Shown one piece after another: positions 55,424 through 64,000 of a DNA stretch of 64,000 nucleotides (position 1 is the first letter of the stretch; every line of letters starts with the position of its first letter). Below the pieces are notes generated by a model, which saw only the letters and a program-made list of their open reading frames with translations, ran no database searches and was not told the origin of the DNA. The DNA lies in contig JAEWQJ010000033.1 in assembly GCA_023399215.1 (NCBI GenBank), positions 124,001-188,000 of the forward strand. The letters run 5' to 3'. Made by a program: the position numbers and the translations under genes. This DNA comes from Methanobacteriota archaeon (GTDB lineage: Archaea > Halobacteriota > Methanosarcinia > Methanosarcinales > Methanosarcinaceae).

Positions 55424-56411
55424 CTATAAACAGCCCAATGGAAACAGGATAGTTGCCTACAGGCACAGTGGCTGTAACAGTGTTTGTTGCAGTGTCAATT
55501 ACAGAGACAGTTCCATTGTAGTCGGAGTTTGCCACATATACCTTTGTTCCATCAGGGGTTACTGCAACACCATGAGGAATACTTCCCACATTTACTGTGG
55601 CTGCAACGGAATTGTTTGATGCGTCAATTACAGAAACGTCATTGCTGCCAGCGTTCGCCACATATACTTTGGTTCCATCCGGGGACACTGCAACTCCAAC
55701 AGGATAATCTCCAACATTTACCGTTGATGTAACAGTTTTAGTTTCAGTGTCAATTACAGAAACATCGTTGCTGCCAGTGTTAGTAGTATACATCATTTTT
55801 CCATCCGGGGAAGCTGCAACTCCAACAGGAATGTAGCCCACAGGCACGGTGGCTGTAACAGTGTTAGTTGCAGTGTCAATTACAGAAACATTGTTGTTGA
55901 ATGCGTTTGTAACATACACTTCTGTTCCATCCGGAATGACTGAAACTCCCAGAGGCCATTTACCTACATCCACCGTTGATGTAACCATATTAGTTGCAGT
56001 GTCAATTACAGAAATGTTGTCATTGCCTCCGTTCGCAACATATGCCTTTGTTCCATCCGGAATGACTGAAACTCCTAAAGGCCATTTACCCACATTCACA
56101 GTTGAGATAACAGTGTTAGTTGCATTATCAATTACATCAACATTGTTGCTGAATGCGTTTGTAACATACACCTCTGTTCCATCCGGAGAGACTGAAACGC
56201 CAACAGGGTAGTTTCCTACAGGCACAGTGGCTGTAACTGTGTTTGTGGCTGTGTCAATTACAGAGATATTGTTGCTGCCGGAGTTCGCAATATATGCATA
56301 TGGTACTGCGCCTGCTATACTCACAATCATTAAAAGAGCCAGCACTGCAATTCCTAAAACTTTTATGAAGGCATGTTTGCTGTTTGTGTTATCATATGTT
56401 ATTTTTTTCAT
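55413..56411 (-). CDS. secreted seven-blade YVTN beta-propeller protein
   Basis: 332 residues. An N-terminal signal/anchor (FIKVLGIAVLALLMIVSIAG), then seven 42-residue YVTN repeats, each with VSVIDTATNTV and VGVSVSPDGT-type strands; seven is a full propeller. GGGGGATTAA precedes ATG 56411. These are surface-layer-associated proteins of methanogens, roles in adhesion or scaffolding. It ends abruptly (SIGLFIVPL); the expected C-terminal domain is found in another frame just downstream (see 55310), so this is probably a truncated version. The repeats are similar at DNA level, so recombination may change blade number. Confidence 0.85.
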   Translation of the reverse strand: MKKITYDNTNSKHAFIKVLGIAVLALLMIVSIAGAVPYAYIANSGSNNISVIDTATNTVTATVPVGNYPVGVSVSPDGTEVYVTNAFSNNVDVIDNATNTVISTVNVGKWPLGVSVIPDGTKAYVANGGNDNISVIDTATNMVTSTVDVGKWPLGVSVIPDGTEVYVTNAFNNNVSVIDTATNTVTATVPVGYIPVGVAASPDGKMMYTTNTGSNDVSVIDTETKTVTSTVNVGDYPVGVAVSPDGTKVYVANAGSNDVSVIDASNNSVAATVNVGSIPHGVAVTPDGTKVYVANSDYNGTVSVIDTATNTVTATVPVGNYPVSIGLFIVPL

Positions 56412-56747
56412 TTTAATCCCCCAAATACCATTGTTGATGAGAAAAGAGTTTACAATAGCTGTCTTTTCATTTTGAACAACTACTTACAAATTCCCCAGTT
56501 TGAACAAAAAGAATATATAAATACAAGAATATAAAAGATTGCATATATTAAAAAATAGGGATGCTTCGTATCAGTAAGCTATTTTCTTCAAGATTAGCAG
56601 GGTATGTAATGGTAAAAGGCTTCTATTCCTTCGAAATTAGGAATTATCAAAGTTGGTGAAAATACGAAGCTACAAAGCACACTACTTTTTACACGTGAGC
56701 CTTACATGCACATACCAGTTACCTTTCCTACATGCACTTACCAGAAT

Positions 56748-56861
56748 AGGCTGTCCGACAATTATTGGCAGTAATAAAAAAGTGCTAAAAAAAAGCAAAT
56801 AAGGCCTTTAAATCAAAAAAAAGGAATTTTGTTATTACTGAAGGGAATTGTGGGACAGCCT
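56748..56861. mobile_element. 114-bp MITE
   Basis: AGGCTGTCCGACAATT..AGTAATAA at the left is inverted as TTATTACT..AATTGTGGGACAGCCT at the right; about three-quarters of 30 terminal bases match. Ends resemble GGCTGTCCCA termini of IS5/IS1182-like elements. No clear target duplication. The centre is A-rich and non-coding. Confidence 0.65.
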
Positions 56862-57058
56862 GTAAAGAATTGGGAATTCGTGACCCTCTGCGCTTCCGTT
56901 GTAATAAAAATAAATAGGTAACTATAGATGACCAATTTTTGGATGACCCGTTAAATATGAGAACTGATTAAATAAAATTGGGTCCTATCGTTACTTTTTT
57001 ATATTGTGAGGCATATAATATTAATTGGTTCATAAGGGAGTAATCTGTAAATTGGAGT

Positions 57059-57232
57059 AAATTCAGGACAGCTTGAAATCTGATCCCTTAATAGACTTCA
57101 TTGCGCGTATCTGTAAAATGAAGCAAATTCAGGACAGCTTCAAAACTGATCCCGTAATAGACTTCATTAACGCGTATCTGTAAAATGAAGAAAATTCAGG
57201 ACAGCTTCAAAACTGATCCCGTACTTCATTTG
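57059..57232. repeat. tandem repeat, 66-67 bp, 2.6 units
   Basis: Units begin AAATTCAGGACAGCTT at 57059, 57125 and 57192 and include CTGATCCC-TAATAGACTTCATT and CGCGTATCTGTAAAATGAAG. The third is partial. Copies 2 and 3 are closer to each other than to copy 1. Confidence 0.8.
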
Positions 57233-57500
57233 TGCAGGTCAAACCTTGTGAACCACCTTCAACCAACTTTTTACCCAACATTCAAACCCAAGATAATTTT
57301 CTCATCTTTTACTGCTTCACCGCTTTTTTCGCTCTCTTTTTTCTTCCGTCTTTGCCGGGCTGTAATCGCTAAAACCTTTGGAGCATATAGTCGGATCTAA
57401 AACTGCTGCCTCCAAGGGCAAATATCGAGCCATTTAAAGATGATTCTAGATATGAAAAAATATTGGCATTGATCAGGATTATTTGGACTGTTTTACTTTA

Positions 57501-58088
57501 TTATGTAGATCGAGCAGCTTTGCGAACGGCAGCCAAGCCTTTCCAATCTTCCATGTCGAGTTCCGGCTTTTCGGCCCGATATTTCGCATACAATGCTATT
57601 CCCACAGGGTCTTCAAGGATATCGACTTTGACGCCCTTCTCGCGAAGCATCTGTTCATTACCCGAGGCATTTGTAACATCACCAACGACTACACGGTCGA
57701 ATTGGCGCATATATATTAACGTGGCACAAATGTCACAGGGACTAAGCGTTGTGAAAATCGTGGTATTACTGAAGTCCTGCCGTCCTGCATCACGTATGGC
57801 TGACGTTTCACCGTGGTTGTAAGGGTCACCATCCTGCACAAGCGTATTGTGTCCTTTCCCAACAATCCGACGCGTGTTGTTATCGATGATAATGCCACCG
57901 ATGGGACACCCACCTTCGTCATAGCTTTTTTGCGCAAGTAAAACTGCTATACGCATAATATTTTGGTCGCTCAGTTTAATGAAAAATTTATCTTCAACTA
58001 TCACAGGAAGACTTTTTGTGGGCAAATGAGCAATGACATTAAGCACTTCTTCCGTAACAGGCGTGTCTTGTGTAATGAAGTGTTTCAT
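57501..58088 (-). CDS. cytosine/guanine-deaminase-like zinc enzyme
   Basis: 195 residues. Zinc site NHGETSAIRDAG (His and the catalytic Glu) and TLSPCDICATLIYM (the two Cys ligands) define the CDA/CMP-dCMP deaminase superfamily; the wider pattern resembles yeast-type cytosine deaminase and guanine deaminase. It deaminates a nucleobase or related pterin. AAGGGGAG lies just before ATG 58088; a frame start at 58103 is less likely. An extra N-terminal 40 residues (TPVTEEVLNVIAH..) precede the fold, which is not usual. Stands alone, upstream of the tRNA cluster. Confidence 0.85.
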   Translation of the reverse strand: MKHFITQDTPVTEEVLNVIAHLPTKSLPVIVEDKFFIKLSDQNIMRIAVLLAQKSYDEGGCPIGGIIIDNNTRRIVGKGHNTLVQDGDPYNHGETSAIRDAGRQDFSNTTIFTTLSPCDICATLIYMRQFDRVVVGDVTNASGNEQMLREKGVKVDILEDPVGIALYAKYRAEKPELDMEDWKGLAAVRKAARST

Positions 58089-58103
58089 AAACTCCCCTTT
58101 CAA

Positions 58104-58406
58104 ATCATTTAGTATAACAGAATTTCAGAGCTACTGGAAGCAATTTAACATATTCTTTAGACAAAACCTTTGTTTTCAGCGCCAGATCAAGAGTCATAAA
58201 TCAAGAGTCATAAAATATGTTTAGTTAGGCTCGTATATAAGTAATAGTACATATTATTGAAGCCTTAAAGTTAACATTGCTCATTATCAAGTTGTAGGAA
58301 CGATTTGAATTTTAAGACAATCTCTAAGGTGCTTTAAAATCAGACTTGATACAACAGGATATAGTGTAAAAAAGAGTATTAATTAGAACTATTAAAAGTT
58401 ATTGAG
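58104..58406. other. intergenic, no gene seen
   Basis: 303 AT-rich bases between the deaminase and tRNA-Ala. No repeat other than a 12-base duplication AAATCAAGAGTC near 58185-58210. Confidence 0.45.
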
Positions 58407-58478
58407 TGGACCGGTCGGGAATTGAACCCGAGGCCTCTACCATGCCAAGGTAGCGATCTTCCCCTGATCTACCGGCCC
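58407..58478 (-). tRNA. tRNA-Ala (GGC)
   Basis: 72 bases. Acceptor GGGCCGG/CCGGTCC includes the G3:U70 wobble that marks alanine tRNAs. Anticodon stem CTACC/GGTAG with loop TTGGCAT, anticodon GGC. T-loop GTTCAATTC. CCA is not encoded. Confidence 0.95.
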
Positions 58479-58522
58479 ATTTCAGGCTTTACTTCATCAG
58501 CATCCCTCATACACTCAATATG

Positions 58523-58532
58523 TTATATAAAG
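58523..58532 (-). promoter_or_regulatory. TATA box for tRNA-Ala
   Basis: TTTATATAAC on the minus strand, about 45 bases before the mature 5' end. With start about 25 bases on, a short leader removed by RNase P is implied. Confidence 0.5.
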
Positions 58533-58701
58533 CTGTCGCCACACAGGCTTGACGTCTTGCAAATAAATTTATGAAGCATAGAAATTTAAGAGCTTCAAGC
58601 AAAAGTTATAAGTAGTAAATTGAGTATTAGAAGTGTTGTCGGATTGGGAAGCTTTCCCGGAAAGCCTTTCTACTTCGGTAATTTTAAAAAACCTGACATT
58701 T

Positions 58702-58778
58702 GGGCCCGTAGCTTAGCTTGGTGGAGCGCACGGCTGATAACCGTGAGGTCCTGCGTTCGAATCGCAGCGGGCCCACCA
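58702..58778 (+). tRNA. tRNA-Ile (GAU), first copy
   Basis: 77 bases with encoded CCA. Acceptor GGGCCCG/CGGGCCC, anticodon stem CACGG/CCGTG, loop CTGATAA, anticodon GAT. T-loop GTTCGAATC. Identical in sequence to the copy 61 bases downstream. Confidence 0.96.
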
Positions 58779-58839
58779 TGATTTGATAATCCTTTCTAAG
58801 GAGAATTTTCAGGTTTTACAACCTCATTTACTTTCGATC

Positions 58840-58916
58840 GGGCCCGTAGCTTAGCTTGGTGGAGCGCACGGCTGATAACCGTGAGGTCCTGCGTTCGAAT
58901 CGCAGCGGGCCCACCA
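58840..58916 (+). tRNA. tRNA-Ile (GAU), second copy
   Basis: Identical over all 77 bases, with encoded CCA, to 58702-58778; the spacer differs from the upstream flank, so only the tRNA itself is conserved. Confidence 0.96.
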
Positions 58917-59331
58917 AATATTTTTTTGAATATAATTCTGTTTTGAACTTTTGTTGAGCCTTTTTTAGAGTTTTCATCATATTTTTGAAGATTTTCATTA
59001 TAGTTTTGGAGTTTTTCATCATATTTTTGGAGTTTTTCAACTTTAGAAGAATAAACTCGAAAGAAACAATTTCAGAAAAACCAATAAACTTAGAAAAACG
59101 ATAAACTTAACAAAACTAAACTTAGAAAAACGATAAACTTAGAATAAGAGTAAATTCCGAAAAAACATAAACTGAGAAAAAACCAATCTCCTAAAAAGTA
59201 AATTAAAGATATTACATAAAACAGGAGATATTATAAATGCCCTTTAAATGAATATCTTTATTGAGTGTATATGTAATGAAATATTAATCATCAGGGAAAA
59301 TTTAGATTGGGGCAAATCCCCATGAATAGTT
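58917..59331. other. low-complexity intergenic region
   Basis: 58970-59040 holds four units of TTTTCATCATATTTTTGGAG type, and 59080-59160 repeats AACTTAGAAAAACGATAA. No gene supported; frames translate repeats such as MKNSKNMMKNS. Confidence 0.6.
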
Positions 59332-59745
59332 TCAGGCAATGTGTTTCAGGCGTTCAATATTTTTGAACACGATTTTGCTTTCGGCTACAATATCTTCTTC
59401 GATCTTGTTGACAATATAATCCATTGGGACTGTAAGCCTGTATAACTTTACCGGTCTGCCTTTACCCTTTGATTTCTTTTCTTCCCGGATATCAATCCAG
59501 TTATTTTCGCGGAGATACCGCATTGCAACACTGACTTCAGGTTGTCTCAAGCCTGATACCATTTCAATGCTCTGGGACGAGATCTCATCTCCTTTTGCAA
59601 GGCATGCAAGCGTAAAAGCAATTGGCCTACTAACGTTAATTCTTCTAAATAGTTCTATCATTTCATGTTCATTTGGTCCCATAGCTACCGGGATCTCTTC
59701 TTTTGTGTCAGAGATATCCATAACTGGACCACTTTTATCTACCAT
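59332..59745 (-). CDS. winged-helix transcription regulator, paralogue 1
   Basis: 137 residues. Winged-helix DNA-binding domain at about 35-105: RPIAFTLACLAKGDEISSQS, then GLRQPEVSVAMRYLRENN as recognition helix, and a basic wing EEKKSKGKGRPVKLYRL. A C-terminal helix (IVNKIEEDIVAESKIVF) would dimerise. It resembles the predicted ArsR/GbsR-like regulators of methanogens. GGGTGATTAA precedes ATG 59745. A closely similar paralogue lies 1.2 kb upstream at 60915 (about 70 percent identical by eye in the core), same strand. Targets unknown; hdrA lies nearby, divergent from the paralogue. Confidence 0.8.
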   Translation of the reverse strand: MVDKSGPVMDISDTKEEIPVAMGPNEHEMIELFRRINVSRPIAFTLACLAKGDEISSQSIEMVSGLRQPEVSVAMRYLRENNWIDIREEKKSKGKGRPVKLYRLTVPMDYIVNKIEEDIVAESKIVFKNIERLKHIA

Positions 59746-60914
59746 TTAATCACCCAAAGAACTATTATATAGTCGATTAATATAAATAGTTGCTTATGTT
59801 TTCTTTTTAATATATATCAATAAATAATAATTCATTGAGTGTTTTTAACGTTCACTTATTCTAAAAGTGTCCAGATAACATTGTTTTTCGTTTTCGACAC
59901 CGATTACTAATTTTTATCTTTTTAGTCATAAAATTTTAAAAATATTTAAAAACTTTAAAATTATCTAAAAATGTAGGAGTTTGGATCTCTTCCATTTCAA
60001 TCAGGACTACCACATAAAATATGGTGTTTTTTAATTCTGATTTTCTTTTATGGCTCAAACGTTGGTACCCTCTTAAATTAAATGGAGAATTTTTCAATTT
60101 GAGAAATGTGCAACAATTTTAGTATATAGTTGTAAAGTTGAATGCATCACATGAAGTTGTTTTTTACGTTGTTAAATTTTTAAATTTTTGGCAAATACAT
60201 GAAATTTACTTTTACCCATACAATTTGAAGAGGATGCAAACTTTGTTACAAACTTAGTATTAATTTTGACTTTTTAAAAACCCAAGTTTTGCTTCAAACT
60301 CAACTTTTTTTAAACTTATGTTTTTTAAATTTAGAAGGGTGTAAAAAGAATTTGCAGGACATTTTTATACTAAAAATTGCTAAAGCTTACTAGATGCCCT
60401 CTTTACCTCTATTGAAATGTTTCTTCCTCGTATCCGTTATAAACTCGATTTCACAAAAATGATACAGTTGAACTGAGAAAATCAATAATCTGGACCTATA
60501 ACTTTATAAATTACAAGTTTAACTGGAGAGTCTATTTGCTTAATTTTGTACTTCAAGCGCGAAGTTCTGATTTTAACCCGAAAAATTGCTGCTCCTTTGT
60601 CGTTTTTGAAGTTTAGATTTAAGTGGAAAAAGAGATATCAAAAGGACCGAGAAGAGACGAACCGAGAAGAGACATCGCAAAAATGGAAAAAGGAGATCAC
60701 AAGAAGCAAAAATGATATAACAAGAATTGAGAAAGGAGAAATAATTACAAGGAAGAACTAAACTTTCCTCAACTACTATACCTTTATAATACACATAACA
60801 GATAAGAAGTCAAATCCGGGTTATAAAACCCAGATGTTAGAATTAGAAATTAAGAATTAAGTTTTCTGAGAATTTATGAAAAACGTTTGTGATATTTCTG
60901 CTCTAAAATTAATT
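59746..60914. other. long intergenic region between regulator paralogues
   Basis: 1.17 kb of AT-rich sequence with no supported gene. A 71-codon frame at 60546 is Lys/Arg/Glu-rich, without ribosome site or family features. Probably holds promoter and operator of paralogue 1 at its left end. Confidence 0.5.
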
Positions 60915-61316
60915 TCAGGAAAGACTCTTGAGGCGTTCTATGTTCTGGAGCACAGCCTTACTTTCAGCCATTACATCTTCTTCTATTGAATTGATAATTG
61001 TTTCCATCCGGACCGTCAGTTTATACAATTTAACTGGTCTACCTTTTCCCTGATTCTTCTTTTCTTCCCGCATATCCACCCAGTCATTTTCACGGAGATA
61101 GCGCATTGCGATGCTAACTTCTGGCTGTCTCAAGCCTGATACCATTTCGATGCGTTGGGAAGAAATTTCCTCTCCTTTAGAAAGGCATGCAAGGGTGAGA
61201 GCAACTGGCCTGTTAATATTAAGCCTTCTCAAAAGCTCTACCATCTCGTATTCAACCTCTCCCATCCTAAATTCGTTGTCCTTTGATGTAAACTCATTAT
61301 CTGCCACAACTATCAT
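60915..61316 (-). CDS. winged-helix transcription regulator, paralogue 2
   Basis: 133 residues, same layout as paralogue 1: RPVALTLACLSKGEEISSQR, GLRQPEVSIAMRYLREND, a basic wing EEKKNQGKGRPVKLYKL and a C-terminal dimer helix. The recognition helix differs at one position only (V/I), so the two may bind the same sites. The N-termini differ. The start ATG 61316 has GGTAG just before it. Divergent from hdrA, with 558 bases between, so regulation of hdrA is possible but not shown. Confidence 0.8.
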   Translation of the reverse strand: MIVVADNEFTSKDNEFRMGEVEYEMVELLRRLNINRPVALTLACLSKGEEISSQRIEMVSGLRQPEVSIAMRYLRENDWVDMREEKKNQGKGRPVKLYKLTVRMETIINSIEEDVMAESKAVLQNIERLKSLS

Positions 61317-61874
61317 CTACCAATTATACCGAAAGAGCAGAGTGTGATTGCTTCCGATATTATTTTCCCGTCCAGTATTTCAGATCAATAGAAACATATT
61401 ATTTTAGATTTGTTATATTTTCAGCAGCTTTTATTGCCTTTATTAAATATATTTCTATTTATATGAGTTTCTGATCTGTGGGAGTATCTCACAAAATCTG
61501 TTTTTCTCTGTTGATTTAAATAATAATACTTTCTCCATATATATAATTATGCGCCTATAAAAACTTCCCGACAATTTTACATATTATTTTTTTACAGTCA
61601 GAAGGCTTAGAATTTATAGACTGAAGAACAATCTATACTCCCGGAGTTCCGCAAGCCTCCCAGTATATATAGAATAAACGCATTTTGATCGTAGTTCTAT
61701 TTGCTAAGGAAATTGAATTATAGTATTAACAAAGCAAAAGAAAAATACAAAGTTCACTTTTTTACTCAAAAATTGTCCTTATTTTGCAAGTATTGATAAA
61801 ATTTATCCGGATTAGGTTAGTTATTTAAGTAATCCGGCAAGTCTTAAATATGAATCCCTGAAAGATTTAATATA
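61317..61874. other. divergent promoter region, regulator / hdrA
   Basis: 558 AT-rich bases. ATATATATAATTATG near 61536 is TATA-like on both strands. No gene or hairpin of note. The hdrA start has only weak ribosome-site character. Confidence 0.5.
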
Positions 61875-64000
61875 ATGAACGCTGCCCTGGACAAAACCGC
61901 TGTATTTATCTGCCATTGCAGTGGGAACATTTCCGAACGTATTGATATTAATGTACTTAAGAAAACCCTTAAGGCAGAAGGGATTCCGGTCTTCGATTAT
62001 GAGTATCTCTGTTCAAGAGAGGGACAGACCCTTATTAAAAATAAGATTTCTGAAGGGAACCTCGACAGGATAGTAATAGGTTCGTGCACGCCTTCCAAAC
62101 ACGGCACTCTCTTTAAAAAGTGTATCCAGGAAGCAGGCTTGAACCGGGCAATGCTTGAGATCGCAAATCTCAGGGAACACTGTGCCTGGGTGCATCCAGA
62201 CAAAGCTGGAGCGACTGAGAAAGCCCTCTCACTTCTTCGGGGAAAACTCAACCGCCTGGAAAATAATGAGCCCCTTGAAGAAATAAAAGTAAATATCGTT
62301 CCGCAGGCCCTCGTTATTGGCGGAGGAATTGCAGGGATAACTGCGGCAATTAACCTTGCAGACAACGGAGTTTTCACCTACTTGGTCGAGAAAGACTCCA
62401 GTATAGGTGGAAATATGGCAAAGATAGGCAAGGTTTTTTCTCCTGACAAGCTTGCAGAAGAATGCGCTATGTGCTCGCTAAGCCCGCTGATGAATGAAGT
62501 AGTAGCTAACCCGAAAATAACCCTTCTAACCTGGACTGAGGTAGAAAGCTTAAGCGGAAGTGCCGGCAACTTCACAGTAAGGCTAAGGAAAAAACCGAGA
62601 TACGTACACGATAACTGTACAGGCTGTGGCCGATGCAGCCGCGTCTGCCCTGTCCTGGTTGAAAATGAGTTCAACTGTGGGCACATGGACAAAAAGGCAA
62701 TTTCCCTGCGTTTTTCCCAATCCGTCCCGAAAATTTACTGCATAGATCCTGATTACTGCCTGCAGTTCAAGGGCGAAACATGCGGAAAATGTGCAGAGGC
62801 CTGTAAATCCGGAGCGATTGACTTTTCACAGAAGGAAGAGATTATCGAGCTCAATGTAGGTGCAGTTATTGTTGCTACCGGGTTTGAGGAGTATGACGCA
62901 TCCCAGAAACCCCAGTACGGATATGGAATTTTCAAAAACGTTATGACCCAGATGGAACTTGCCAGAATGCTTGGGATCAATGGCCCTACAAAAGGAACAT
63001 TGGTTAGGCCTTCGGACTTCAGCCTGAACCCTGATACTGTCAGCTCAACAGGCACCTGTGGTAGTAAAAGTTCCTTAGAAAATTCCTCTGAGAATAGTCC
63101 AAGAATCCCTAAAAGGATAGTCATGATCCAATGTGTGGGCTCAAGGGACGAAAAAGAAAGTGGAAACCGCTATTGTTCCAGGTACTGCTGCATGGCAGCT
63201 TTAAAGCACTCGAACCTGATAATGAAAAAATATCCGGGTACGGAGGTCACGATCTGTTATGTCGATTTGCGGGCTCTTGGTTTTTACGAAAACTACTATA
63301 GGGAAGTCCAGGACATGGGAGTTCGATTTGTAAGGGGAAGACCTGCCGAAATTGTTGAGAAGCCAGATAAAAGCCTTCTTGTCAGACTCGAAGATACCCT
63401 TAACCAGAAAATAACAGAACTGCCTGCTGATCTTGTCGTACTTTCTGCAGCTATGGTCCCTTCAAAGGGAACCAGAAAAATTGCCAGCATACTGAATATT
63501 AGCCAGAATGAAAGCGGCTTTATCAAGGAAAGGCACTCGAAATTGAGGCCTGTAGACAGCTCATTGGACGGGATCTTTGTCTGTGGCACTGCCCAGAGCC
63601 CTAAGGATGTTACGGATACTATTTCTCAGGCAGGACTTGCAGCTGTAAGATCAAGGGCCTTTATTGCCGACAGCCCCAAAGCCCTGGTAAACGAAATTCC
63701 GACTATCAATCAGCTTCTCTGTAATCAGTGTAAGGAATGTCTCAAGTGCCCGTTCGAGGCTTTTTCCTTGAATGAGAATGGAAAGATTATCGTAGACCCG
63801 CTTGTCTGTACTGGGTGCGGATACTGTACTGAACTCTGTCAGAAAGGAGCTATTCAGATTGAAGGCTTTACAAAAAGCCAGCTAAAAGCCGAAGTTGAAG
63901 GGGTAGTTGAAGAAGGAGACCTTATTGGCTTTGTAAACAGCGGGATCGCGTCCTTAACCTGTGATAATATAGGAAATAGTGCACTGACCTATCCTTCAAA
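61875..64000 (+). CDS. hdrA: heterodisulfide reductase subunit A, partial (runs off window)
   Basis: 708 codons are visible. VFICHCSGNISERIDI starts the HdrA family; the FAD domain has ALVIGGGIAGITAAINLADN; clusters are CTGCGRCSRVCP, CGKCAEACKSGAI, CNQCKECLKCP and CTGCGYCTELCQKGAI. HdrA bears the FAD that bifurcates electrons between ferredoxin and CoM-S-S-CoB in methanogenesis. A Ser/Asn-rich insertion lies near residues 385-412. After the last cluster a region like the MvhD/HdrA C-terminal domain begins (DLIGFVNSGIASLTCDN), without the usual CxxC. HdrB/C should follow beyond 64000. The exact paralogue, HdrA1 or HdrA2, is undecided. Confidence 0.9.
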   Translation, partial: MNAALDKTAVFICHCSGNISERIDINVLKKTLKAEGIPVFDYEYLCSREGQTLIKNKISEGNLDRIVIGSCTPSKHGTLFKKCIQEAGLNRAMLEIANLREHCAWVHPDKAGATEKALSLLRGKLNRLENNEPLEEIKVNIVPQALVIGGGIAGITAAINLADNGVFTYLVEKDSSIGGNMAKIGKVFSPDKLAEECAMCSLSPLMNEVVANPKITLLTWTEVESLSGSAGNFTVRLRKKPRYVHDNCTGCGRCSRVCPVLVENEFNCGHMDKKAISLRFSQSVPKIYCIDPDYCLQFKGETCGKCAEACKSGAIDFSQKEEIIELNVGAVIVATGFEEYDASQKPQYGYGIFKNVMTQMELARMLGINGPTKGTLVRPSDFSLNPDTVSSTGTCGSKSSLENSSENSPRIPKRIVMIQCVGSRDEKESGNRYCSRYCCMAALKHSNLIMKKYPGTEVTICYVDLRALGFYENYYREVQDMGVRFVRGRPAEIVEKPDKSLLVRLEDTLNQKITELPADLVVLSAAMVPSKGTRKIASILNISQNESGFIKERHSKLRPVDSSLDGIFVCGTAQSPKDVTDTISQAGLAAVRSRAFIADSPKALVNEIPTINQLLCNQCKECLKCPFEAFSLNENGKIIVDPLVCTGCGYCTELCQKGAIQIEGFTKSQLKAEVEGVVEEGDLIGFVNSGIASLTCDNIGNSALTYPS

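Larger units (their letters stand above)
56412..57500. other. repeat-rich intergenic region
   Basis: 1.1 kb without a supported gene. Contains an inverted-repeat mini-element (56748-56861) and a 66-67-bp tandem repeat (57059-57232), listed separately. A 71-codon frame at 57185 starts inside the tandem repeat and is not called. Confidence 0.55.

Noticed and set aside
57185..57400. 71-codon frame starting in the 66-bp tandem repeat
   Set aside because: Starts within a repeat and has no matching domain.
60546..60761. 71-codon Lys/Arg/Glu-rich frame
   Set aside because: Composition follows local A/G-rich sequence; no start context.

Overview
The window reads as chromosomal DNA of a methanogenic archaeon of the Methanosarcina type. 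Pointers are: a CoB-CoM heterodisulfide reductase HdrA running off the right end, a very large MEDS/PAS/GAF sensor kinase, secreted PKD and YVTN proteins with PGF-type C-terminal anchors, archaeal tRNA-Ala(GGC) and two identical tRNA-Ile(GAU) genes, Shine-Dalgarno motifs of the GGAGGTGA type, long AT-rich intergenic DNA and many small transposon-derived repeats. The species is not determined.

Layout. 0-12 kb is a cell-surface glycan region: acyltransferase, a large polytopic membrane protein, GT2 and GT4 glycosyltransferases, with a decayed IS1634-type transposase, small zinc ribbons and minisatellites between them. 12-18 kb holds a WrbA flavoprotein, a PKD surface protein and a GH15 glucoamylase-like gene that has no ordinary start codon. 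18.6-23.2 kb is a discrete accessory island: a membrane-anchored PIG-L/LmbE deacetylase, an ATP-grasp ligase and a PgaC-like GT2 polymerase. The island is enclosed by an inverted pair of 134-bp repeats; a second, nested inverted pair of a different repeat encloses the GT2 alone, and an IS6-like mini-element sits beside it. 23-37 kb carries an M20 amidohydrolase plus GNAT pair, a secreted cupin, a nucleotidyltransferase followed by a condensation-domain-like acyltransferase, a PGF-pre-PGF surface protein, a DUF4139 protein, a tandem-GT2 fusion and prephenate dehydratase. 37.4-44.9 kb is a complete MoxR-DUF58-BatA-VWA operon ending in a clear hairpin. 45-49.5 kb has a polyprenol-kinase-like protein, a sugar nucleotidyltransferase, an OB-fold protein and three consecutive FKBP isomerases that differ in predicted location. 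51-56.4 kb has the sensor kinase and a 7-blade YVTN protein whose C-terminal tail has been knocked out of frame. 57.5-64 kb has a cytosine-deaminase-like protein, three tRNAs, two paralogous winged-helix regulators and HdrA.

How the parts may work together (inference): several loci (GT2/GT4 sets, polyprenol kinase, sugar nucleotidyltransferase, the island) point to envelope or extracellular polysaccharide synthesis. The island is the best candidate for an unusual system: a GlcNAc-type polymerase, a de-N-acetylase that would expose amines, and an ATP-grasp ligase that could acylate them. No CRISPR array, rRNA operon, prophage or intact transposase was seen.
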